Shown here in pieces: positions 46,310 through 57,900 of a stretch of 64,000 bases of DNA. A model generated the notes under the pieces. That model was not told the DNA's origin. It saw only the letters and a program-made list of their open reading frames with translations, and searched no databases. This DNA is from Rotaria sordida (Eukaryota; Rotifera; Eurotatoria; Philodinida; Philodinidae), in assembly GCA_905250125.1 (NCBI GenBank), contig CAJNOL010001320.1, forward strand, positions 1 through 64,000, given 5' to 3'. Position numbers and translations under genes: made by a program. Position 1 is the stretch's first letter, and each line of letters starts with the position of its first letter.

Positions 46310-48445
46310 ATGAATAAAATTTGTTTGCTTGCATTACGTCGTAGTTATGCAACAACATCAACATCAACATTTCGTGCTGCTGATACAATAATAAAAAAAA
46401 CTGAACATGGAAATCCAAAACCAGATCCGAATAAACTTGTTTTTGGTGCAAATTTTTCGGATCATATGTTAACAATAAAACATACAAATGCATCCGGTTG
46501 GGAAAAACCAGTAATCGAACCATTAAAACCTTTTTCTATTCATCCAGCGGCAAAAGTTTTACATTATGCTATAGAAGTAAATTATTCTTATTTATTTGAA
46601 AGAATTTTTTATTCTTTTTTTTTTTGTTTTAAAGATTTTCGAAGGCTTGAAAGCTTATCGTGGTAATGATGGAAAAATACGTCTTTTTCGACCTGATTTA
46701 AATATGAAACGAATGCTTACATCAGCTGAACGAAGTGTTTTACCAGTATGAATTAATATTGAAAATATTCATTTGATATATTATATATATGTGTAGATAT
46801 TCGATGGAAATGAACTTTTAGAATGCATAAAAAAATTAATTCAAGTTGATGCTGATTGGGTACCAAGATCAACTTCAAGTACACTTTATATTCGACCAAC
46901 TTTAATTGGTACTGAAGTATGTTTTAGAACTTTTTTTTTATTTTTGCGAAATTCAAAAACAAACAAATTTATCTTTTAGCCAACATTGGGTGTTGGTGCT
47001 TCAAATGAATCATTATTATTTGTCGTTACCGGTCCCGTTGGTCCTTATTTTCCAACTGGTTTTAAACCTGTTTCATTACTTGCAGATACGTTCCATTGTC
47101 GAGCGTTTCCAGGTGGTGTGGGTGCATATAAAGCTGGCTCGTAAGAAATTGAACTTAACTCTTTTCTTTCTCAATAGTATCTATAGGTGCCACCCCTTTT
47201 TTTTTAAAGTTTCATTCTCTTGAGTTATAACACATAGAAAAACTAATTTTATGCCAAATTAAGATATCGTTGGACAGAAATACGAACACTAGAGGAAAAT
47301 GTTTACACAATATCACAAGAAGAGAACGTGTCAAAAATAACTAAATGTAAAGGAGACGACACCTATATGTAGGTCATACTTGTTATCTGTACGGCATAGT
47401 AGAAAGGAAGACCGAAAGGAAAAAATATTCAACGCAAGTGAATCATTCTATAAAAGAGACAAAGGAATATGTTTATTACAGTGTAGTGTCATTCTGCACA
47501 GTATCGATATGGGTGTGGATGGAAGTATTTTCTTCATTCATACCTACAGGTACATCCTTAAAAAAGTTAATTATTTTAGTACTTAACCGATATAATTCAA
47601 ACTTTTCGTATACATATTAGAGACTATTGTGAGCACAATGCTGGACGAATTTTAGTTCGTGAACTTTAAACTTTGACCATGGGAAAGAAAGAATTAATTG
47701 ATTTCTTTTTTTCAAAATCAATATTATTTTATAGCAATTATGGACCAACAATTTATGTGAATCAATTGGCTCATTCAAAAGGATGTCAACAAGTATTATG
47801 GCTTTATGGCGATAAACAACATATTACAGAAGTTGGTACAATGAATGTATTTATGTATTTGAAAAATAAAAAAGGAGCTAATGAATTAGTTACACCACCA
47901 TTGAATGGACTTATTTTACCTGGTGTTACTCGTCAAAGTATTTTGGATCTTGGACGTACATGGGTAAGATTATATTAACTAAATTCAAATAAATATTTGT
48001 TTGTTTGTTTTTTTTTGTCTTTTAGAAAGAGTTAACTGTTTCGGAACGAGAAATAACAATGGATGAACTTTTAGAAGCACATCGAGAGAATCGAGTATGA
48101 TTTTATAAACTATAGATTAGTTCTCTTTAAATTTTATTGATTATTTTAGCTTTTGGAAATGTTTGGTGCTGGTACAGCATGTATTGTTTGTCCAGTTGAA
48201 CGCATTATTTATGAAGGAAAAGAATATAATTTGGCAACAATGAACAAAGGTTTATCTTAATTTATTTCATATTCTTATTTCATTTAAATTATTAATCTAG
48301 GAGCTCCGTTAACAATTCGATTTCATGATGAACTTGTCAATATTCAAGTAGGAATTATTTTCTTTTTAAATTAGAATTCTTTTTTTTTGTTTTTTCAATT
48401 TAGTTTGGTCGAAAACCAAGTAAATGGACAGTTGATGTTGTTTAA
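46310..48445 (+). CDS. BCAT: Branched-chain amino acid aminotransferase
   Basis: Nine exons: 46310-46576, 46635-46745, 46797-46916, 46980-47140, 47735-47963, 48023-48094, 48150-48249, 48301-48347, 48404-48445; 1149 nt, 382 aa. The first 20 residues ([20 protein letters not shown]) look like a mitochondrial targeting peptide, as in BCAT2. Family motifs: [27 protein letters not shown], the PLP-binding lysine in [58 protein letters not shown] and [14 protein letters not shown]. The latter keeps the C-x-x-C pair that acts as a redox switch in human BCATs. The enzyme transaminates Leu, Ile and Val with 2-oxoglutarate. The fourth intron is enlarged to 594 bp by a small foldback element. AATAAA lies at 48499, only about 190 bp before the nicastrin acceptor. 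Confidence 0.94.
47182..47367. repeat. Small foldback element in BCAT intron 4
   Basis: TATAGGTGCCACCCC at the left pairs with GGAGACGACACCTATA at the right, with looser pairing inward (TTCTCTTGAGTTATAACAC against GTGTCAAAA..ACAAGAAGAGAA). About 186 bp. It helps explain why this intron is about ten times longer than its neighbours. Confidence 0.5.
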
Positions 48446-48687
48446 AAATCTTTCATTTGCATTTTATAAACAAAGCTTTTGATCTTTACCTATATGGTAA
48501 TAAAATCTCAACCAATATCCTGGTTATATTGTGTTTTTTTTTCTCCTAATACTATTGAACACATTAAAAACATTGTTTATGTTTTTTTTTTCTTCTTTTA
48601 TCTCAGTATTTGATGAAATAAAACACAAGAGAATGACCGATTGATATATATATATATGTCGTTCTATAGTTGTGACTTTTTTTTTCC

Positions 48688-48689
48688 AG
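48688..48689 (+). other. 3' splice site 6 nt before the nicastrin start codon
   Basis: GACTTTTTTTTTCCAG is followed by ATCATT and ATG 48696. It lies 243 bp beyond the BCAT stop codon. Confidence 0.55.
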
Positions 48690-48695
48690 ATCATT

Positions 48696-51600
48696 ATGCA
48701 TTCTTTATTTCTATTAGTTTATCTTTTTTTACAAATTTTTGTTGTATTTTGTTCACAACCAAAACGTGTTGTTGATCGAATGTATATATCATTTGATCGT
48801 GCACGTTATTGTGTTCGTCGTCTTAATGGTACACATGAAATTGGTTGTCAATCATCAATACGAGGCAATTCTGGTCGAATGTATATGATTGATAATGATC
48901 AAGAATTTCATATATATCTTACAGATAAAAAACTAATTGATTCATTTAATTCATTTATTATTGTACTTAATGTAAATTTATTTAATACATATTATATTGA
49001 TTATTTAATGAAACATCTTGATAAAAAATTAAATGGTCTTTTACTTTATTTAAAATCAAATTTATCTCGTCCATTAGATTTTTCACATGATGATCAATGT
49101 CCAAATAATCGTAATTCATTTTATTTAAATCAAACAGAAAAAATTAATTGGAATTCAAAAGGAACTAGTTTATTTTTTCGTTCATTTCCATTTCCAATAA
49201 TGTTAATTGATGAAGAAGATGATTATAAACGTTTAATTGAATTTTATCGACAATTTAATAATAGTCAATCATCACCTGCATGTGGTTTAGAATTAAAAGC
49301 ATTTCAAAATGCAGCACATACAACAAAAACATGTATGACAAGAAATGATATATCACATTCATTAATTGATCTTCAAGAAATATTTTGTGATCCAATTGGT
49401 GGTTTAAATATTTATAGCAAATTACCTCAATCGATTAAAATTAAACCTGATCAACGTTCATTAAAATCAGTTATACTTATTTTAGTAACTACAGATAGTT
49501 TTCAAATGTTTTTAAAACCAAAAGGATCAACAGGTGGTGTTCAACAACCAGCTACAGCACTTATTACATTTTTAACATTAGCACATCTTATTGGACAAGA
49601 ACAAGATGAATTTAAAAAACAAAATAAAGAAATTATATTTGTAACACTTGATGGTGATGCATTAGATTATTCAGCTTCATTTAAATTTATGTTTGATATG
49701 ATTAATGGATATTTTCCAATTGGTAATAAAAATGAACAACCTATTAAAATAGAACATATTCATTCAATTATTGAATTTCAATCATTAAGTATGACAAATG
49801 AACTTTGGGTAAGTAAAACATATTTTTTGTCATTCTCTTTTGTACTTCGAGCATATCAAAAAATAATGAAATTTTCAAGAAAAATAAAATATAGAAACAA
49901 GTTATTTCAGATTTAAAGATTCACAATAGTTACGATACGGTACACGAAGTATGAGTTGTTGTGATCAGTTAAATTCTGTTTCATCAATTCACATAGTGCC
50001 AGATGTGGAAAATTCGGTGGTTGTCGAATGATTATGATACCTTACGACTAGAGGTATATTTAGTTACGTACATGTGGTTTGCCATTGTCATAATGAAGCT
50101 TTATGGCATGCGTACTAGATGTTGGTAGAATTTCCTCGATAAAAAAAAAAACTCCAAGCAATTATCGATGTGGTAGTGATAATCAACCAGATGAATTGAC
50201 AGAGAACCAGTAGTTGTGGCAAAGATATAGAAGAAAGTTTTTTGATAAAAGTGAGCGCATCGCATCATGCTAAGCAGAGTTTCTCCAGTTGGTGTCCAAG
50301 CAGCATTCGATGATTTTCGATCAACTTTTCTTGACAAAGTCCAATCCGTTCGACTCGGTGAGTATCAGTCAGCAATTTGGGTACTCAAAGGTTATATTTC
50401 ATCAATTGTAAGATGAATAATCATCATAAATAAGGTAGCAAGCTTCTTCAATATTCTCAGATGTTGTATCGGTTATTATAAGATGAGTGTAGGTATGTCT
50501 CTTCCTTTCGACCGTATCCTCACCCACATCCGCATCATTGAACAGCTGTATAAAATTGTACATAAGAAAGCTTTTTTTTTTATGAGCACTTTCGACTGAT
50601 ATCAAGGACGATAATGATCAGTAACTGATCATGCTTTCATTTTTTTTCTATCATTTTCTTTAATAGTATTTCATATTCAAGACATATATATATATAATGA
50701 ACCGCAAAAGTTTAAGACACTTTTATTTTTGAAGGTTTTCATCGAAGATGAGTAGCTAGGTCAAATTCAAATAGCGATTTGGATAGCTTTTGAAATTCCC
50801 TATCGAATAGAATATGTGTTAAATTTTCAAAAGAAACTTTGTAAAGAGAATTTTCCAGAAAGCCGTGCTAGGGAAATTTCAAGTCCTAGAAGATTTTGAC
50901 AGAAAGATTTTTCAATATAAGCATCTGAAAGAGTAGAAAATTGTGAACAAAATGAAGTATCACTCAGCTCTGTACGATATTCCGTCACAAAGCTATAAGC
51001 GTTAGAAAAAATGCGATTTTAATCAGATTTTAGGGCTTTTTTTTGATAAAAATCGACGAAAAACCGTGTTTTTTTCATTTTTTCTAATCCTTATAACTTT
51101 GACGGAATATCGTACAGAGCTGGGCGACTCTTCATTTTGTTCACAATTTTCTACTCTTTCAGATGCTTATATTGAAAAGACTTTCTGTGAAACTCTTCTA
51201 GGACTTGAAATTTCCCCAGCACGGCTTTCTGGAAAATTCTCTTCACAAAGTTTCTTTTGAAAATTTGACACATTTTCTATTCGACAGGGAATTTCAAGAG
51301 CTATTCAAATCACTATTTGAATTTGACCTAGCTACTCATCTTCGATGAAAAACTTCAAAAATAAAAGTGTCTTAAACTTTTACGGTTCACTTTATATAGC
51401 ACTCGACCTCTACTATACAAGCATATAGTCGAATTAAATTAATATTGTGTAGTTTAAGCTTCCTGCACTTTGATATAATATCAATTTCGATACTTTTGAT
51501 ATGCTTTAAGTATATGATGATTGTAAAACTTTTTTTTTTTATTTAATTTCAGCTTCATACACATCCATCATCATTGATCAATCAAACATTTATCGATATA

Positions 51601-52518
51601 CTACTTCGTAATAATCCAATGATCAATTTAATCCGACCTAATTCTCCATTACCACCAGCATCTTCACAAATTTTTCTTCGACAAACATTATCATTATCTT
51701 TTCCTGTTTACATATTATCATCAACAAATCAAAATCAATTATTAAATCATTATTATCATTCATTTTTTGATGATCCTTCTACATTATCAATTAATATATC
51801 TACATTAGAATATAATACTACTACAGAAATTAGTCTATGGATTAAACGTATTGTTGAACCATTTGCTCAAACATTAATTGAATCATTAGTTGGTATAAAG
51901 AAAAATGTTATTATTAAACAAGAAATTATTAATAATTTAGTTTATTGTATTTTAAAAAATATTAATTGTCCTTTAATTCATAATGTTACTAATCAATCTG
52001 TTGGTAATACATTTAAACCATTCGATCAAACATCTATGCCATTTTCAATTAATACTTATCCAATATCAACAACACCGACATTTCCTTTTATAAAATATGT
52101 ACTTGGTTATTTTTTACGTGATCGTTCATATGATATACAAAATTTAACTAAAATATCATGTAAAGAACATGCATATAATGATAGTTTTTGTTCATATACA
52201 TTTGTTGATGGATATGCACCATCAATAATTAATGAGAAATCATTTTCTGGTTATTGTGTACGATCATATCTACGATTTGTACAATCAATTTCACCAGCAT
52301 TTATTATTGAAAATTATGATTTATCTCAAACAACGTATCCAGCATGGACTGAAAGTCGATGGACAACAATTAGTTTACGACTTTTTATTATTCCAACAAG
52401 GACACATGAAATAGTGACACTTATTATTGGTATTTTACTTACTTTTATTTCATTTTGTATTCTTTTCTTTTTACGTTATTATACAAAGATTAGTCTTTTT
52501 CAACCTTCATCATCATGA
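48696..52518 (+). CDS. NCSTN: Nicastrin (gamma-secretase subunit)
   Basis: Two exons, 48696-49808 and 51553-52518; 2079 nt, 692 aa (human about 709). A signal peptide (MHSLFLLVYLFLQIFVVFCS) is followed by RMYISFDRARYCVRRLNGTH and EIGCQSS, the conserved start of the ectodomain. Next come CPNN, IMLIDEED, CMTRNDI and the peptidase-like lobe (IIFVTLDGDALDYSASFKFM). The second exon holds SFCSYTFVDG, YCVRSYLRFVQSISPAFIIE, then TYPAWTESRWTTISLRLFII, and a single C-terminal membrane span (TLIIGILLTFISFCILFFL). Nicastrin is a type I membrane glycoprotein that admits substrates to the presenilin protease. In the human DYIGS segment (GETFDYIGS) this protein has GDALDYSAS, so the Glu equivalent is Asp. 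The intron is 1744 bp and holds a 692-bp palindrome. AATAAA lies at 52650. Confidence 0.94.
49809..50697. other. First part of the nicastrin intron
   Basis: About 890 bp between the donor and the palindrome. Short open frames on both strands (for example minus 50337-50101) have no motif. The composition is less AT-rich at 49980-50360, suggesting another old insertion. Confidence 0.4.
50698..51389. repeat. 692-bp foldback element in the nicastrin intron
   Basis: TGAACCGCAAAAGTTTAAGA at the left and TCTTAAACTTTTACGGTTCA at the right pair, and pairing continues through GATGAGTAGCTAGGTCAAAT, GGAATTTC-like, TTTCTTTTGAAAATTT, AGAGAATTTTCCAGAAAGCC, CTAGGACTTGAAATTTC, AGATGCTTATATTGAAAA and GACGGAATATCGTACAGAGC, almost to the centre at 51045. 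Each arm is about 330 bp and highly similar. It lies wholly inside the intron and is flanked by TATATA/TATATAG. Not coding. Confidence 0.88.
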
Positions 52519-53410
52519 ATGATTGATTGATTGATTCTCAGTCTAGTCAGTATATCTAAACAATTTTGTTGTAATGTCTGTTCATAATCTCTTTTTTTTT
52601 TTGATGATCAAAATATATCATTATTTATCTATTGTGTATAATTGTTATAAATAAAATGTAGCAATGTTTACATTCAAAACTATTATCTATCAAAACAAGA
52701 CAAATCTTTGCTACATAGAATGATATAAGCATTAGTATTTGAATTATCTAGAAGCATTTTTCTATAGGAGGTATCCTCAGTTGTATTTACTCTTCTGTTG
52801 AACCGACAGAATTCTCGGATGGCGATTTTGCAATGTCTAGCTCAGGGTACCCGTCACGGTCTGTGAGAGACACGGACTGGAATGAGTCAAAATTTCTACC
52901 TCTATACTTCAACATTCCTTTTAGATTGTGTTTCACAAAACAACATTAATATCATCATCATGTTGATTAGTATAACAATTAAATATAAAAAGTTTTTTTT
53001 TTGAACAAGCAACCATTTTGAAGGAAATGAAGATTTTTCGAAAAAAATCTTTTATTCATAAATAAAATATTTAATTATTCCATTAAATTCAGCCGTAAAA
53101 ATAAATATTGATATCTACTAAAATGAATTCTGATAACGTCAGCAAAGAAACAGTTGAAATTCTTAATATTTCATAGGATCTGATGAGGATGAATTCAACC
53201 TGTAGATGTATACCATTTCTACTTTTGATAGACTGAATCAATATACTATTATCTACTAGGAAAAAAAAAGTATATGTGAAACAAGCAGATTTTTTTCTAC
53301 AAAAATTTTGCAAATTAAATGTCTGGGGGAAGGAGGAAAGAATTCAAAATGTGATAAATAGGAAAAAACGACTAATTAAAGATGCTGGAATATATTTAAA
53401 GTCACTGCGT
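52519..53410. other. Intergenic between nicastrin and the next minus-strand gene
   Basis: Contains the nicastrin poly-A signal. 52840-52945 is a less AT-rich patch loosely related to 44330-44410. Otherwise no gene. Confidence 0.4.
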
Positions 53411-54140
53411 TTAACATGAGCAAATATATTGAAAATCTTCATGAACAGTAACATCAATTATTTTTGCATCAATAGCAACTTCTATACATAATTTAATTGT
53501 TGATAATATTTCAATATTTCCTAATTCATTATTAATATCATCAGAAAATTTCGACATTCGAAAAATAGTAGTTCTTTTAGGATCGGAATCTAGAATACCT
53601 GTATGTAATAAAGAATTAATATCACTTTCGTTTTCTGATTCATCAATAATTAATTTAGAGTAACTATAAAATTGTTGACGTTTTGAATCATATTTCATTG
53701 AATCTTGAAGAGTAGTTGGAATATCAAAATGAAGTTTTTGTTGTTGTGTTTCTATTGGTAAATAAAAATTAGGAGATTCTTCGTTCATAGCTTCAAAAAA
53801 AGATTTCGACAAATCCTGCAAATTCTTTTTGTTTTATTCCATACAAATTATCTTGAATATAGCGTAATTCTCTTATCGTATAAATAAAATCTCGATCATG
53901 AAAAATTGGAGGAATACTTGCACAAGAAACTATTCGACAATAACCTTGGGAAAGACCATATATGAGAATATGAGTATGGGCGAGAGTGTGGATGCAGTAG
54001 AAGAGAACAACTCTAAACACCAATACATCCATCTACACTCCACATCGACGGAGACACTCATACCTACACCTACACACACACATCCTCATTCAACTCAAGA
54101 ACAGCAACATTATGTATTCACCTGTCGAAGTAAATCGTGA
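53411..54140 (-). CDS. Unrecognised protein with a frame break or unresolved intron
   Basis: Two overlapping minus-strand frames look like one gene. The upstream frame reads GYCRIVSCASIPPIFHDRDF, IYTIRELRYIQDNLYGIKQK and EFAGFVEIFF, then stops at 53793. The downstream frame continues MNEESPNFYLPIETQQQKLH ... VAIDAKIIDVTVHEDFQYIC and stops at 53411. The switch occurs at a run of seven T on the minus strand (about 53797-53803); one T fewer would join the frames as FVEIFFEAMNEE. Further upstream, RLQTESHYDHDLLRQ before GTGAATAC (about 54122) may be another exon. I do not recognise the family. It could be a functional gene with a sequencing or assembly indel, or a pseudogene. Confidence 0.45.
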
Positions 54141-54337
54141 TCATAATGAGATTCTGTTTGTAGTCGTATAAGACCCCCTGAAAAAAGTCGCTTTTCGTCA
54201 GAATCATCGAAATTGAGATAAATTCATAGAGAAATAGCCCATCATCTGCTCTTTCATACACGACAAAAATTTTTATTCTGCACCTCTTTTTTTTCCAAAA
54301 ATTTTGGAAGACTTTCATCACCCCCTATTCGAAGGGC

Positions 54338-54897
54338 AAACCGTTTTTACAAAAAACCGAAAATCATTTTTCGTTTTTCTCAGAACGTGAGTTCAACGAC
54401 GTAGTGCCACCAGAACTCTATCATAGTAAAAGATAAAGTCAAATATTTTTCTTTTCGTTTGAAGGCTTATGTCTAGGGCTAGCTCCCCTCATGACCCTTG
54501 TTTTTAAAAAAGCCTTTTTATTGTCATATAAGAAAACACCTCTATGAAAATAGCGCCATTTCTTTAAGGAGTTTTTTGAGTCATTAAACTTGCCATCCCT
54601 TTTCTTCGCTTAAAAAGTAAAAGTTTAGAAAAAGGGTCACGAGAGGGGCTAGACTAGACACAAACTTTCAAAAAAAAAAAAAATTATATATATAAAATGA
54701 AGGCCGACAGAGAAATCTTGAAGATACGATAGAGCTATTTTTGACCCTCGTTTGGTACATATCTCTGTCAAACATCATGATATAGAGCTGAAAATTTTAC
54801 CATAGCCATCCCACTCCAGTCCCAACATATCCTGAAACTTTCATGCAATTTGGATGTTCCTGGACTGAGATCGATTTTTGAGATGGTGGCCTTAACA
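54338..54897. repeat. Dispersed repeat family C, copy 2
   Basis: Colinear copy of 41554-42112 in the same orientation, differing by scattered substitutions and small indels. The boundaries were judged by where similarity fades (AAACC[A/G]TTTTTAC at the left, ATTTTTGAG..GG at the right). Confidence 0.75.
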
Positions 54898-55111
54898 TAA
54901 CGCAAATCACTTTTTGATTAAGTTTATCGCTATATGCTTCTCGTATCTCGTGTTTCATTTGATTTTGAGCTGATTATTGATAAAAACTTATCACGAGATA
55001 ATAAGAAAGCATTATAAATTATACAATTTATACTATGAATTGACAATCACCATCATCTTATTGTTTCTTCTTCTACATTCAATCTTTTACTGTTGATCAA
55101 CCCTCTAGGTC

Positions 55112-55595
55112 TTGTCTACACTAAAAAAGTAAATGCTGAATTGAGAAATGTGTTTAGTCAAAAAGTTAATTCAGATTTAATGCACCAATCAAGAAAGAAC
55201 TTGATCCACCAAATTGAAATGATGTATGCCCCTTGATGAAGTCGCTTTATATCCTCGATAGATAGATATTTTCAATATGATGACTTATAAAATATAAGTG
55301 AATGGGAATTGAAGCAGAAGAATAAACACTACTACAATATTTCAGAAATTTCTAATTGAAAGAAATAAACTAGAACGATAGATATTTTATTAAGAAATTT
55401 CATTAGTTAGTTATTAATTATCAAAGAGAGAGACAGAAGTGGCATTGTGTCACGTGAATACGTGCTAGAATTATGTACTTCGATGAGATTATAGTGATCA
55501 TTTCTCAATTCTGATTTGTGCATTAAATTCATAAGTATAGAAACATGTATATTTAATTCGAAATAAATACTGAATTATTTTCCTAGTGTAGACAA
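55112..55595. mobile_element. Element with TTGTCTACACTA inverted ends
   Basis: The left end reads TTGTCTACACTAAAAAAGTAA and the right end TAGTGTAGACAA. Subterminal ATTCAG/CTGAAT and TTAATTC/GAATTAA words are also mirrored over about 90 bp. The element is 484 bp and its middle does not pair. It is consistent with a non-autonomous DNA element; no TSD was identified and the superfamily is open. Confidence 0.6.
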
Positions 55596-57900
55596 AAACA
55601 TAATCTTGCAGTTATTAGTGACTAACACAAGTGTATCTTGTAGAACGAGTGGGTAATAAAGAATATGATGACCACATAATTTTTCATTTTTACTCAGCAG
55701 ACATTATCATTTATTGAAAGTTATATATATTTTTTTCATGGATAGTTCCAGATTGAATTCTAATTTTTCTTTTAGATATAATCAGTTATGTGATAAAGAA
55801 TAAACAAAGGAAATAAAAAAGTTTTTTTCTATATTTTAGATCTTCAAACGTTCATCTTCTTGATCTGCAAGTAAATTCTTTTAATGTTCTTTGATTTGTC
55901 ACCAAAGAGACACTAGATAAGTTTTTTTTTTCTATATTTTTAATTATTCCACATACATCTTGCCTATGTAAATGAAATTTTTTTCGTTGTACTCTGCTGT
56001 TCGCGACACATTTAATTTCACTCGACTATGAAAAGCTATGTGAGAATCCTTCGAATTATTGACCATCGCGAAATCAATCAAGTTCCCTGGGGTAATTTGG
56101 ATCAGAAATCCACAAGTTCATTTTGTTTTTGTTCATTCTCATTGATTTGCATTATAATAAGATGACTTTTATATCACAACTAGTTCAAAGTGTCTTCTAT
56201 CGGCTAACGAAACAATTTTTCAAAAATTCTATAATAAGAAATGCTGTTTGAAAAGAAATGGCAAACGTTCAATTGAGTTGATCCGAATCATTCCAGCAAA
56301 AAACAGTCACATCATTTCTATGAATTGTCATTTTTCTGCTGATAAAATATGTATATAAATAAAGTCTAAATGAAGCATTTTTCTGATGGGAAAAATGATT
56401 CGAATATTTTTTCTATGCATTTTTTCCATCAGAAATCATATTTTTCCTATGGATTTTTATTTTTTGGACTTTTTTATTGTTTCATTTTCATAAATGAGTC
56501 TTTTAAGAAGGAACATTTTTGACCTGAATGATTAGATTCCACTTAAAATTTTCATTTATCTCATCGTTCGAAAAGTTGTCCAACCCTCATTTGTAATCAG
56601 ATCTTAAAGCTCTATCAAACATATATAAATCAAAGTAAAATCCACGAGTATATTGCGACATGTGCATCTTAATTCATGTGAACAAACATTAGTAAAGGTA
56701 GATCTGTGCTTATCTACCAAAGTGCATGCTGCTTTCACATTCCCTAATAATTTTATATAATAATTTTCATCTATATAATACATAATCTGTTTCTACCTAT
56801 AATAATATCAACAACCAAAAGAATAATTCTTAATTTTACATAGATTAATTATATAATGTCGAGATTATCGCATATCTAACAGCATCTCAGAGAATTTCTC
56901 TTTCAAATATAGGAAAAGACTATTTTTTAATGTTATTTTCATTTTTACTTCTCATGTAATAATGGGACATTTTATCATCAGATACTGTTTCATATAGAGC
57001 CTTAGAAAAAAAATCATCAAACTAATCGAATAGGAATTCTTATTACCATTTGTGTAGAGAATTTCACAGTGCGCCTTTTGACTAAAAGTTCCAGATTATA
57101 CAATTCATTTATGCTGAAATATTTATAAAATACTTGATGTTGCAATCATTTTGGTTCACCCAATATTTTGATTACTTCAGAGGATGCTAAGTACTGAAAC
57201 TTCTGAAATAATGAGAAATTTGCTTTTGATTGAAATTGAAGAGTTCTAGAGAAGCCAAATTTGAATAATCAACAACAAGAAGAATACATTTCATAGATGT
57301 TGTTTCTAGAATGAGTTTCTTGATACAGTGATGAGTTCAAGAGAATATATATAAGTATAAAATCGATCAAGTTCATTATCAGTAATTGATGATCTTCTTA
57401 TATACGATTTTCATACAATCTCATGCTTTGATAGAAGATCATAATGTAAGTTTTAACTTGGTCTTACAGAAATCGTAAAAAACCCTATGAGCAGATTCTT
57501 TGACCTAAGAAGTTATTGAGAAATCATTTCAATGAATTGATTAGAATGATTTCTTCTAATTGTTTACTTTTTTCGTCATTTTATAATCCTCAGTGTCTTC
57601 GAATACTCATTGGGCGAAATCAGAGAAATATTTTTGCCTAATCTATTCTCATATCGTTATTTCATTTTTCTTTTTGTCTTGAAGGATTTATTAAGAAAAT
57701 TATATTGAATTTATCTAGTTTCACTGCTTTTGTGACTAGCTATGGTCCCATTGTTGAGATAGCCAATCGAGAATCTCATTGATAGTCAAACTTCAGATAC
57801 ATTGATGATGATCAAAGACAGTTTCAGATCAGCCTGTAGTTGATAGTTAAGAAGTCTTACATATAAAGGTCATGTGCATTCAGTAACTGGAAAATTATTA
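55596..57900. other. 2.3-kb stretch without a recognised gene
   Basis: AT-rich. It holds one compact palindrome (56361-56472: AAAGTCTAAA..GGACTTT with ATTTTTCTGATGGGAAAAAT paired to ATTTTTTCCATCAGAAAT) and a small hairpin GGTAGATCTGTGCTTATCTACC at 56698-56719. No coding signal. Confidence 0.45.

Noticed and set aside
46215..46523. 102-codon minus-strand frame
   Set aside because: Antisense to exon 1 of the aminotransferase gene, which has unambiguous family motifs on the plus strand.
46906..47223. 105-codon plus-strand frame
   Set aside because: Out-of-frame shadow of aminotransferase exon 4 and its flanking introns.
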